Positions 1 to 7,860 of a DNA stretch of 64,000 bases are shown here, in pieces. The notes under the pieces are model-generated. The model was not told the origin of the DNA, made no database searches, and saw nothing but the letters and a program-made list of their open reading frames with translations. This stretch comes from Azospirillum oleiclasticum (GTDB taxonomy: Bacteria > Pseudomonadota > Alphaproteobacteria > Azospirillales > Azospirillaceae): assembly GCF_013423485.1 (NCBI RefSeq), contig NZ_JABFFR010000025.1, forward strand, positions 62,001-126,000, read 5' to 3'. Position numbers and translations under genes: made by a program. The first letter of the stretch is position 1, and the number at the start of each line of letters is the position of its first letter.

Positions 1-1
1 G

Positions 2-823
2 CGGATCGACCGCCCGGCGTGGACCGGGGACGATCCGGCCGGACGCCGGATCCTGGTGTGGGGGGAGCAGGGGGTCGGGGACGAGATCCTGTTCTCCTCC
101 TGCCTGCCGGACTTGATCGCACGGGCCGGCCGGGTCATCCTGGACTTCGACCCACGGTTGGCGCCGCTCCTCCGCCGTTCCTTCCCCACCGCCATCGTCG
201 GCGTGGGGCAGGACTGCGACGCCCACATCGCCGCGGGTTCCCTGCCGGGCCGGTTCCGGCCCTTTCTGGCGGCCTTTCCGCGGGAAGGGGGCTGGCTGGT
301 CCCCGATCCCGTTGCCGTACGTCTCTGGCGGGAGAGACTCGATGCGCTCGGCGCCGGACTCAAGGTCGGCATCTGCTGGCGCAGCGGTCTGCTGACCGGA
401 GACCGCCTGCACGAATACACCAGCTTGCGCGACTGGGCGCCCGTCTTCGCCGTACCCGGTCTGGTGCTGGTGAACGCGCAGTACGACGACGCACGCGCCG
501 AGATCGCCGAGGTGGAACGGGCATATGGCGCGTCCATTCATCAATGGCCCGGCCTGGACCAGAGGAACGATCTGGACGGTACGGCGGCGTTTCTGCGTGC
601 GTTGGATCTGGTGATCGCGCCGGCGGTGTCGGTTGGGGAACTGGCGGCGGCCGTCGGCACACCCACCTGGCGTTTCGGCGTAACCGGCGACTGGACGGCG
701 CTGGGCACGGCCGTGCGACCATGGTACCCCGCGATGCGACTCTTCCACCCCGGTCCGGGCGAGACGCTGGCCGCCGTACTCGCGCGCATCGCGGTCACGC
801 TGCGGAGCCTCGCGAGGGGCTGA
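2..823 (+). CDS. TPR-type glycosyltransferase-like protein, C-terminal part (5' end outside window)
   Basis: The reading frame is open from the first bases of the window, so the gene starts upstream. An internal ATG at 56 lies inside the conserved block and is not the start. The visible 270 or so residues are one glycosyltransferase-like module. It contains VWGEQGVGDEILF near its start, then GLKVGICWRSG, and VSVGELAAAVGTPTWRFG near the end. The same module occurs twice in the convergent gene next door (833-4411), so the missing N-terminus is probably a TPR array. In GT9/GT41-like folds the last motif lies in the nucleotide-sugar site. The donor and acceptor cannot be read from sequence. The stop is only 9 bases from the stop of the convergent gene. 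The setting suggests glycan modification of a surface or flagellar protein (inference). Confidence 0.75.
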   Translation, partial: RIDRPAWTGDDPAGRRILVWGEQGVGDEILFSSCLPDLIARAGRVILDFDPRLAPLLRRSFPTAIVGVGQDCDAHIAAGSLPGRFRPFLAAFPREGGWLVPDPVAVRLWRERLDALGAGLKVGICWRSGLLTGDRLHEYTSLRDWAPVFAVPGLVLVNAQYDDARAEIAEVERAYGASIHQWPGLDQRNDLDGTAAFLRALDLVIAPAVSVGELAAAVGTPTWRFGVTGDWTALGTAVRPWYPAMRLFHPGPGETLAAVLARIAVTLRSLARG

Positions 824-832
824 CGGGCCAGC

Positions 833-3800
833 CTACCCGGCCGCGCGATCAAGCTGATGCCGCAGTTCCCTGGCGGTCCTGCCGACGACATCCATCATCG
901 TCTCACCGGGTGACGGCGCCCACAGCCGCATGGACGGGTACCATGGCCGGACCCTCGCTCCCAGCCAAGTCCAGTCCGAACCGCCAAGGCGCCAGACCGG
1001 CACGCCAAGCGCGCCGGCCAGTTCTCCGGCGGCGGTCGCCGGCACGATCGCGAGGTCGAGGGCGGCGGTCAGCGCCGCCACCGATTCGAAATCATCCTTC
1101 AGGTCGAGGTCCGGCCAGCGATGGATGCGGGCTCCCAGCGCCCGTTCGGCCGCCGCCATATCCGCTTCCGAGGCGCCGTATTGCAGGTTGACCGCCACCA
1201 CACCGGGCGTACGCCCGACGGGTGCGAAGGCTTCCAAGGTCGTGTACGCGGCCGCACGGTGTGCGTCCACCACCTGGCTCTTCCAGGCGATGCCGACCTT
1301 CAGCCCCGGCCCGAGTGCCGCCACCCGCTCCCGCCACAAGACGGCCAGCGACGGCTCTGGTGTCAAAAAGCCCGAACGGTGCGGGAATCCGCTCAGCCGT
1401 GGCCGGACCAGCGGCGGCAGCGAGCCGGCGGCGATCTGAAGCGCACAGTCCGCGCACTCCGGCGCCTCGGCCCGCACCTCGGCCCGCACCTCGGCCCAGG
1501 GGAAGGCGCGTGCGAAGAGCGGCACCAGACGCCGGTCGCACTCTACGACCACCGTGCCGTCCAGGGACCGCAGATCGCCGATGCAGGAGGCGAACAGGAT
1601 CTCGTCGCCCACCCCCTGCTCGTTCCAGACCAGCAGCCGCCGTCCCGCCAGCGGCTCGCCGCGCCAGACCGGGATCGGCAGCGTACGCCCGCGTTGCAGC
1701 TGCGGGGCGGAGAAGCGGCGCTCGTAGCCGGCCCAACCCTCCACCATGTCGCCGTCCGCCAGCCGCAGCAGGCCCAGGTTCCAGGCAGCCAGAGCGAAGG
1801 CCGGATCGAGGCGGAGCGCCCGACGCAGCCAGCGTTTGGCGTCGTCGAACCGCCCGAGCGCGCGCGCCATGGTGCCCAGATTGTTCACGCCGTCGGGCAG
1901 GTCGGGCAGCAGCACCGCGGAGCGGCGGTAGGCGGTCTCGGCCTCCGCGAAGCGGCCCGACATCTCGATGGCCGCACCAAGGTTGGTGCGGAACCGGCCG
2001 TTGGCCGGCTGGAGACGTACGGCACGGCGGTGCCACCGCTCCGCCATGTCGAAACGGCGTGCCTTCTGTTCCGTCAGGCCGAGGTGACTGAGCGCTTCGG
2101 GGAAGTCCGGCCGCAACGTGATCGCCGCCGCGAACTGTCGCCCGGCCTCCGCGTGCCGGCCAAGCGCATCGAGCACCAGCCCCAGATTGTTGCGCGCCTG
2201 CGGGAAATCGGGGTCCTGCGCCAGCGACCGCCGGATCAGCCCCAGCGCGTCGCTGTGTTGCCCGGTCTGGTGCGCCGTCAAGCCCAGCAGATGCAGGGCA
2301 TCGGGATGGTCGGGAACGGCGTCGAGCGCGGCGCGGTAGGCGGTCTCGGCCTCCGCGATCCGGCCGGCGCGGTGGGCCTGGACGCCGCGGTTGATCCAGG
2401 CATCGGCGGCCTTGGGATCGGTCACCTTGGGATCGGTCACCTTGGGATCGGCGGGACGTGGTGCCGGCGGGCGGGCCGCTGCCGGAAGCGCCGGGGTGAT
2501 GCGGCGCAACGCCACCGCGATCCGGCCGAGCACGCCATCCAGATCCTCCCCGGCAGCGGCATGGAACAGACGCATCGACGGGTACCAGGGCCGGCAGCCG
2601 GTGCCGAGCACCGACCAGTCGCCGGTGCCGCCGAACCGCCACACCGGCACACCAAGCGCCCCGGCCAGCTCGCCGACCGAGGTTGCGACGGTCACCACGA
2701 GGTCCAGATTGCCGACGAGGGCGGCCACATTCTCGAAATCGTCCTTGAGGTCGAGGTCGCCCCAGCGATGCAGCGCGACACCCGTCCGCTCCTCCACCGC
2801 GCGGATCTCGGCCTCGACATCACCGTACTGCAGGGTGACGAACCGGATGCCGGGAACCGACAGGACCGGCAGCCATTGGTCGAGCGTGGTGTAGGATGCC
2901 CGGCGCTCCTCGGTGATCAGCTGGCTCCGCCAGCAGATGCCCACCGTCAGGCCGGGGCCGAGCGCCGCCACCCGTGCCTTCCACACCGCCAGACGCTCCG
3001 GATCGGGCACCAGCCAGGGCGCTGCCGGCGGGAAGGACGCCAGGGCCGGGCGCACCATGCCGGGCAGGGAGCCGGCGGGAACATGCAGGGCCGCATCCGG
3101 TGGCTCCACGGTCTCGCGGCCCGTCTCGTCCAGCGTTTCCGCCCGAACCGTGGCGGCAGGGAAGGAGCGGGCGAACAGTGACACCAGCCGGCGGTCCGTC
3201 TCGATCGTCACCGGCCCGTCGGCGACCCTCAGCAGTTCGCCGTAGCTGGAGGCGAACATCATCTCGTCGCCCACGCCTTGCTCCCGCCACACCAGCAGGC
3301 GCCGCCCGGCCAGCGGCTCCCCCTGCCAGCGCGGCAGGGGCGGCTGCCGGTCGGGGATGGCCTCGCCCGCCGCGAAGCGTCTCTCGTACCCGTACCAGCC
3401 CCGCGCCAGATCGCCGTGCAACAGCGACAGCAGCGCCAGATTGTGGCTGGCGGTGGCGAGGTCGGGCTTGCGCTCCAGCACCTGCTCGTAACAGGCCATG
3501 GCTTCATCGAACCGGCCCTGGCGGTGCAGCGCGTTGCCGAGATTGTACAGCGCCTCCACGAAATCGGGGCGCAGGCGCAGCGCCTCGCGGTGGCAGAGCT
3601 CCGCCTGGGCGGGAAGCCCCAGCCGCTTGAGGACGCTGCCCAGATTGTTCAGCGCCCCGACATGGCCGGGCGATCGCCGCACCGCCTCCCGGTAGGCGAT
3701 CTCCGCCTCCTCGAAGGCGCCGCGTTGCTGAAGGACGGCCCCCAGATTGTAGAACGCGTTGGCGTCGTCGGGGCGCAGGCGGATGACGGTGCGGTGCTCG

Positions 3801-4411
3801 GCGACCGCGTCGTCGAGCCGCCCCAGGGCGGCCAGCGCGTCGCCGAGGTTGTTGTGGGCCTCCGCCAGGTCGGGCAGCAGCGCGGTCGCGTGCCGGTAGG
3901 CGGCGACGGCCGCCTCCGTCCGTCCCAGGGCGCGCAGGGCGTTGCCGTGATTGTACCACGCCTTGCCGTAATCCGGGCGCAGCGCCAGCGCGCCGGCCAG
4001 CGCGGCGGCGGCCCGCCCCGACGATCCCATGGCCTGTAGGGCGTTGCCCAGGTTGAAGCGGGCCTGCGCGAAATCCGGTTGGAGGCGGAGCGCCTGCGCG
4101 TGGGCGTTGGCGGCGTCCTTGTGATTGCCGCCCGCGGCCAGCGCGCTGCCGAGATTGTCGTGGTAGGCCGCCGCCCGCCCATTGCGCGCGATCGCCTTGC
4201 GGATCAGGTCGACGGCGACGGCCGGCTTTCCGGACTGGATGGCCAGCACGCCCAGCAGGTGCAGGGCGTCGGGATGGTTGGGCTGTGTCCTCAGCACGGC
4301 GCGGTAGCCGGCCTCGGCCTCCGCCAGACGGCCGGTCTGATGGTGGGCCACCGCGGTGGTGAGGGCCTGTCCACCCCCGGGCGGAGCCGGTCCGCGTCTG
4401 GTCTTCTGCAT
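833..4411 (-). CDS. TPR protein with two glycosyltransferase-like modules (tandem duplication)
   Basis: This protein of about 1,192 residues has the order TPR array (about 15-340), glycosyltransferase-like module (about 360-645), short linker, second TPR array (about 670-880) and second glycosyltransferase-like module (about 905-1185). The TPR units show the NNLG..L...G..~EA pattern. Each catalytic-type module carries EQGVGDE, GLTVGICW or GLKVGIAW, and a GELAGALGVPVWR motif, so the gene is an internal duplication. I chose ATG 4411 over GTG 4417 because a GGAG lies about 8 bases before the ATG and only 3 before the GTG. The linker (2411-2451) holds repeated PKVTD units. Role: probably protein O-glycosylation, in the cytoplasm, of surface or flagellar substrates. 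This is inferred from the domains and the FlaG/YjfB-like neighbours. The sugar is unknown. Confidence 0.85.
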   Translation of the reverse strand: MQKTRRGPAPPGGGQALTTAVAHHQTGRLAEAEAGYRAVLRTQPNHPDALHLLGVLAIQSGKPAVAVDLIRKAIARNGRAAAYHDNLGSALAAGGNHKDAANAHAQALRLQPDFAQARFNLGNALQAMGSSGRAAAALAGALALRPDYGKAWYNHGNALRALGRTEAAVAAYRHATALLPDLAEAHNNLGDALAALGRLDDAVAEHRTVIRLRPDDANAFYNLGAVLQQRGAFEEAEIAYREAVRRSPGHVGALNNLGSVLKRLGLPAQAELCHREALRLRPDFVEALYNLGNALHRQGRFDEAMACYEQVLERKPDLATASHNLALLSLLHGDLARGWYGYERRFAAGEAIPDRQPPLPRWQGEPLAGRRLLVWREQGVGDEMMFASSYGELLRVADGPVTIETDRRLVSLFARSFPAATVRAETLDETGRETVEPPDAALHVPAGSLPGMVRPALASFPPAAPWLVPDPERLAVWKARVAALGPGLTVGICWRSQLITEERRASYTTLDQWLPVLSVPGIRFVTLQYGDVEAEIRAVEERTGVALHRWGDLDLKDDFENVAALVGNLDLVVTVATSVGELAGALGVPVWRFGGTGDWSVLGTGCRPWYPSMRLFHAAAGEDLDGVLGRIAVALRRITPALPAAARPPAPRPADPKVTDPKVTDPKAADAWINRGVQAHRAGRIAEAETAYRAALDAVPDHPDALHLLGLTAHQTGQHSDALGLIRRSLAQDPDFPQARNNLGLVLDALGRHAEAGRQFAAAITLRPDFPEALSHLGLTEQKARRFDMAERWHRRAVRLQPANGRFRTNLGAAIEMSGRFAEAETAYRRSAVLLPDLPDGVNNLGTMARALGRFDDAKRWLRRALRLDPAFALAAWNLGLLRLADGDMVEGWAGYERRFSAPQLQRGRTLPIPVWRGEPLAGRRLLVWNEQGVGDEILFASCIGDLRSLDGTVVVECDRRLVPLFARAFPWAEVRAEVRAEAPECADCALQIAAGSLPPLVRPRLSGFPHRSGFLTPEPSLAVLWRERVAALGPGLKVGIAWKSQVVDAHRAAAYTTLEAFAPVGRTPGVVAVNLQYGASEADMAAAERALGARIHRWPDLDLKDDFESVAALTAALDLAIVPATAAGELAGALGVPVWRLGGSDWTWLGARVRPWYPSMRLWAPSPGETMMDVVGRTARELRHQLDRAAG
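1465..1498. repeat. 12-base tandem repeat inside the TPR-glycosyltransferase gene
   Basis: The unit CCTCGGCCCGCA is present twice, followed by a partial third copy. It is in frame and adds the four-residue unit RAEV within the second glycosyltransferase-like module. Replication slippage is the likely origin, and copy number may differ between strains. Confidence 0.8.
2411..2451. repeat. 15-base tandem repeat coding the inter-module linker
   Basis: The unit CTTGGGATCGGTCAC occurs twice plus 11 bases of a third copy. On the minus strand it codes repeated DPKVT. It sits exactly at the hinge between the first glycosyltransferase-like module and the second TPR array, so it probably acts as a flexible linker of variable length. 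Confidence 0.85.
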
Positions 4412-4518
4412 CGTCACTGCTCCGCCATGCTCGGCCGTTGCGCCCGCCGAGTTGGGAGTGTCATGATCTTACCCACGCCGTAAAGATCCAATAACCTCCC
4501 CCACGGAATCCAGCCGAC

Positions 4519-5754
4519 ATGTCGCTTCCCCGCATTCGCATTGCGCCAAGCGCGGGCCACCCCGACCACATCTACGACCGCGCGAACCGGGCGGCCGCCG
4601 ACGGCGACCTGGAACGGGCGGAGGCGCTGTACCGCCAACTCCTCGGCATCCGGCCCGGCCATGCGGAGGGGCACAACAATCTGGGCAACGTGCTGCTGGC
4701 GCAGGGCCGGTGCGACGACGCGCTGGCGGCGTTCGAGATGGCGCTCGGCATCGGCCTCGACCATCCGAGCGTCCATTACAACCGCGCGAGCGCCCTGAAG
4801 GAGGCCGGGCGGTACGACGAGGCGGTGCGGGCGTTCCACCGCTGTCTGGTCCGGGCGCCGGATTATGTCATGGCCTACAACAACCTCGCCAACCTCCATA
4901 GCGGCTTCGGGCGTTGGGATTCGGCCGTGGCGGGCTACCGTCGGTCGATCACCCTGGCGCCCGGGTGGACCCGGGCGCAGGACAACCTGCGCGCCACCCT
5001 GCAGGCGATGCGCGCGGTGGGCGAGGGTGAGGCGGCGCTGCGCCACGCGCTGCTCTGGCGCCGCGACCACCCCGACCAGCCGCTCGCCCGTCACACCGCC
5101 GCCGCGCTTGCGGGGGAGGCGGGCGATCCACGCGCCTCCGACACCTACGTCAAGCAGCTCTTCGACGCCTTCGCCGGGGAGTTCGACACGAAGCTGGCCG
5201 CCATCGGCTACCGCGCCCCCGCACTTCTGGCGGAGGCGGTGGCGGCTGTCGTGGCGCCGTCGGCGGGTCTGGACGTGCTGGACGCCGGCTGCGGCACCGG
5301 CCTGTGCGGCCCGCACCTGCGCCCCTACGCCCGCAGCCTCACCGGTGTCGACCTGTCCGCCGGCATGCTGGACAAGGCCGCGGCCCGCGGACTCTACGAC
5401 CGGCTGGAGGAGGCGGAGCTGGAGGCGTTCGCCAGGGCCCATCCCGGCGGCTTCGACCTGATCGTCTCCGCCGACGTGCTCTGCTATTTCGGTGCGCTCG
5501 ACGCGATCCTGCCGGCCTTCGCCGCCGCCCTGCGTCCCGGCGGGCGGCTCGCCTTCACGGTGGAGCGGCTGGCCGGCGGTTCCGCCGGTGGCTGGGCGCT
5601 GATGCCGCACGGCCGCTACGCGCACGAGGAACCCTACGTGCGCGCCACCCTGGAGGCGTCCGGCTTCACCGCGGTCACCGTCGGCCATGGCGCGCTCCGC
5701 CGGGAATGCGGGGAGGATGTGACGGGGCTGGTGGTCATGGCGGTCAGGGCGTGA
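4519..5754 (+). CDS. TPR-containing SAM-dependent methyltransferase
   Basis: The 411 residues combine three or four TPR units (about 17-160, with NNLGNVLLAQGR and NNLANLHSGFGRW) with a class I methyltransferase domain (about 205-410). The SAM-binding glycine motif is DAGCGTG at 255-261, followed by GVDLSAGML and DLIVSADVLCYF. This TPR plus methyltransferase layout is common in alphaproteobacterial surface-polysaccharide and protein-glycosylation loci. The target is unknown; a glycan residue or a modified protein is likely given the flanking glycosyltransferases. The gene is divergent from the TPR-glycosyltransferase gene, with about 107 bases between starts. Its 3' end overlaps the convergent sialidase-like gene by 11 bases. 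Confidence 0.85.
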   Translation: MSLPRIRIAPSAGHPDHIYDRANRAAADGDLERAEALYRQLLGIRPGHAEGHNNLGNVLLAQGRCDDALAAFEMALGIGLDHPSVHYNRASALKEAGRYDEAVRAFHRCLVRAPDYVMAYNNLANLHSGFGRWDSAVAGYRRSITLAPGWTRAQDNLRATLQAMRAVGEGEAALRHALLWRRDHPDQPLARHTAAALAGEAGDPRASDTYVKQLFDAFAGEFDTKLAAIGYRAPALLAEAVAAVVAPSAGLDVLDAGCGTGLCGPHLRPYARSLTGVDLSAGMLDKAAARGLYDRLEEAELEAFARAHPGGFDLIVSADVLCYFGALDAILPAFAAALRPGGRLAFTVERLAGGSAGGWALMPHGRYAHEEPYVRATLEASGFTAVTVGHGALRRECGEDVTGLVVMAVRA

Positions 5755-6904
5755 GGGCCAGCAGACTGGCCTCCACATGCCGGATGCCGCGCCCGTCGGC
5801 GATGTAATAGACGACGAGGATGCGGCCGTCCGGGGTGACCGACGCCCAGGGATAGCCGACGTCGGGCGAGGGCGCGTCGTCGCGGATGATGAACTCCTCC
5901 GTCTCGTCGATGGACTGGCGCTCGGGGTTCCACAGCCGCGCGCGCACGCCGTAGGGGGCGTGGCGGTAGCCGTAGACGAGGAGAACACGGCCATCGGGCA
6001 GCGCGCAGGCGTCGGTGGGATGACCGACCACGCCGTGCACGGTCCAACGCTCCCAGCTCCGCCCGCCGTCGTGGGAGATGGAGGTCGCCAGCCGGTCCTC
6101 CAGTCCGAACGTGCGGTGGAAGGCGACGAGTCGGCCGTCCGCCAGGCACTGGAGCGCGGGCTCGCAGAAGCCCGCGGCGCCGTCCTTGTCCTCCGCGATG
6201 ACGCCGCGGTACGTCCAGCTGTCTCCGCCGTCGGTCGAGGCGTGGTGCAGCGCCACGTGACGCCCGCCCTCCGGTCGCACCGCGTAACTGGCGAGGTGGA
6301 TGGTGCCGTCGGACGCTTCCACCATCCGCCCGCGCACCGGCCCGCCCAGATAGGGGCGGAGCTCGGGCACGAGGTCGGGCAGGTCCGGCACCACCGGAAG
6401 GAAGCGGTGCGGTGACCAGCTCCGCCCGCCGTCCGCCGACACGCGGGTGTAGCCGCCCCAGAAGATGAACTGGCAGCCGGTCCGCTCCGGGCTGCCGGCC
6501 AGACCGACCCCCATGGCCCGCAGCGTGCCGACATGGGCGGCCGACACCGGGTACCAGCAGAAACCTGCGACGATCAGCCGCCCGTCGCGCAGCACCAGCA
6601 GGCTGGCGTCCTGGTCGGCGGCCTCCGGATCCGGGGGCAGCATCGACGGCTCGCCCAGCGGCTCCATATCGTCGGAAAGGCGCTGCAGGGCGAGGTGGGA
6701 CCGGACGTCGAGATGATCGACGCTGCCGAAATCCTCGTGTCCGGCTGGCGGGCGATGGCCGTGCAGCCAGCGATGATCCCGCGCCCGGCGGAACGCCACG
6801 ACGACCGAGCCATCCGCCAGCGTCGCCACCGAAGGAAAGGCCGCGTAGAAACGCGGGTCGCGATAGATGATCCGGTCCCAGAGCTTATGCAGCATAGTGG
6901 TCAT
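5744..6904 (-). CDS. Sialidase-like (BNR/Asp-box beta-propeller) protein
   Basis: The 386-residue protein has three clear Asp-box motifs: SADGGRSW (156-163), STDGGDSW (223-230) and SHDGGRSW (277-284). Further degenerate blade repeats such as DGRLIVAG and DGRVLLVY are present, as in six-bladed exo-sialidase folds. An early RDPRFYAAFP stretch could hold the arginine region of sialidases, but I cannot confirm the full catalytic set. No signal peptide is evident at the N-terminus (MTTMLHKLWDR), so it may be cytoplasmic. Within the locus it could trim or bind a nonulosonic-acid-type sugar used on flagellin; that is inference. It overlaps the methyltransferase gene tail to tail. Confidence 0.75.
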   Translation of the reverse strand: MTTMLHKLWDRIIYRDPRFYAAFPSVATLADGSVVVAFRRARDHRWLHGHRPPAGHEDFGSVDHLDVRSHLALQRLSDDMEPLGEPSMLPPDPEAADQDASLLVLRDGRLIVAGFCWYPVSAAHVGTLRAMGVGLAGSPERTGCQFIFWGGYTRVSADGGRSWSPHRFLPVVPDLPDLVPELRPYLGGPVRGRMVEASDGTIHLASYAVRPEGGRHVALHHASTDGGDSWTYRGVIAEDKDGAAGFCEPALQCLADGRLVAFHRTFGLEDRLATSISHDGGRSWERWTVHGVVGHPTDACALPDGRVLLVYGYRHAPYGVRARLWNPERQSIDETEEFIIRDDAPSPDVGYPWASVTPDGRILVVYYIADGRGIRHVEASLLALTP

Positions 6905-7145
6905 TCACGATCATTTCCGTGGTCGGCAGGGCTTTTATATGTGGAAGGACTGACTGGAAAACGGGCAGTGACCGATTCCGGTCCGGACCTTGTAATCCCT
7001 GCAATCAATGGGGGTACAGCTATTGGCGTGTCGCTGAGGCATTCTTCCTCCGAAAGTGGGTGCTTAAGAAGTGAAGAATCTCTTTACGATGCTGTGATTT
7101 TGATGTATCTTCTAAGGTGATTGGAACCAGCAGACGTGTCCTGTC
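6905..7145. other. Intergenic region between divergent sialidase-like and FlaG-like genes
   Basis: About 240 bases, noticeably more AT-rich than the neighbouring genes. It must carry the promoters for both divergent genes. I saw no convincing sigma-54 (GG-N10-GC) or flagellar sigma-28 box and no coding frame worth calling. Confidence 0.5.
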
Positions 7146-7640
7146 ATGAACGTGGCATCCGCCATCTCGGCGGCGCCGTCGGCGCCTGCCTTCATGACGG
7201 CCCGCAACGGTCAAACCGTTGACGAGGGGGCCGGCTCTGGGACTCCGTCCGCGGCGGAGCAGGACCGCTCGGTCTTCCAACGTTTTCCGGTCATCGCCTT
7301 CTCCTACGAAGCCGACGCGTCGCGGCTCGTCATGCTGTACCGTGATCCGGAGACCGGCAAGACGATCGAGCAGATCCCCTCCGAGGCCGCGCTGAAGCAG
7401 TACAAGGAGCAACAGGCGTCGGACCGACGCAAGGAACTCTCCGAACTGCGACTGCTCGTGGGTGGTTCCGGTGCGGACAGTGGCGACCAGTTCGCACCGA
7501 AAGTGGCGAAAGCGGCTGGCGGGTCCACCGTCACGGGTGCGACTGGTGGGAACGACGGGTTCCCGGTGTCTCCGGTGGTTGCCGCCGGTCGGACGGGGGC
7601 TGGCGGAACGTCCCAATCCGGTGTAAACCTTCTGGTGTAA
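7146..7640 (+). CDS. FlaG-like small protein (putative)
   Basis: The 164-residue protein has a low-complexity N-terminus, a central segment FSYEADASRLVMLYRDPETG followed by KTIEQIPSEAAL, and a Gly/Ser/Thr-rich tail. The central part matches the FlaG pattern: a beta-hairpin ending in D..TGE.IRQIPSE. FlaG-family proteins are associated with flagellar filament length or motility. No good Shine-Dalgarno precedes the ATG, so the start is uncertain; ATG 7194 is an alternative. It lies 22 bases before another motility-type gene, supporting a flagellar context. The family call rests on one motif region only. Confidence 0.6.
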   Translation: MNVASAISAAPSAPAFMTARNGQTVDEGAGSGTPSAAEQDRSVFQRFPVIAFSYEADASRLVMLYRDPETGKTIEQIPSEAALKQYKEQQASDRRKELSELRLLVGGSGADSGDQFAPKVAKAAGGSTVTGATGGNDGFPVSPVVAAGRTGAGGTSQSGVNLLV

Positions 7641-7662
7641 CCGAAGGTAAGGAAGTCCTCCG

Positions 7663-7860
7663 ATGATCGACAGCGTGACGTCGTCGATGGCCGGCGCGGC
7701 TCTCGGCATCCGCCAGGGTCAGACGCAGGCAGACTTCGGGATCAAGGCGCTCAACCAGACGGCCCGGCAGGAGCAGCAGACGGTCACGACCCTGCTGCAG
7801 GGTGCGGGCGGTGGCAACACGACCGAAACCCGCGGCCAGAATCTCAACATCGTCGTTTGA
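7663..7860 (+). CDS. YjfB-like putative motility protein
   Basis: The 65-residue protein has the features of the small YjfB family: a Q-rich helix (IKALNQTARQEQQTVTTLLQ) and a conserved end of the type GQN(I/L)(D/N)I.V, here RGQNLNIVV. A Shine-Dalgarno AAGGAAG lies 7 bases before the ATG. The function of the family is unknown beyond an association with motility genes. Its stop overlaps the TTG start of the FkbM methyltransferase gene. Confidence 0.6.
   Translation: MIDSVTSSMAGAALGIRQGQTQADFGIKALNQTARQEQQTVTTLLQGAGGGNTTETRGQNLNIVV

Noticed and set aside
2411..2451. CRISPR-like short repeats
   Set aside because: Units are adjacent without spacers and in frame within a gene; they are slippage repeats.
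1121..3181. A 686-residue plus-strand frame over the TPR-glycosyltransferase gene
   Set aside because: Lies opposite a gene with clear TPR and transferase motifs; no domain of its own.
7021..7060. Possible sigma-54 promoter before the FlaG-like gene (TTGGCGTGTCGCTGAGGC)
   Set aside because: The distance between GG and GC is 12 rather than 10 bases, so it does not fit the -24/-12 rule.
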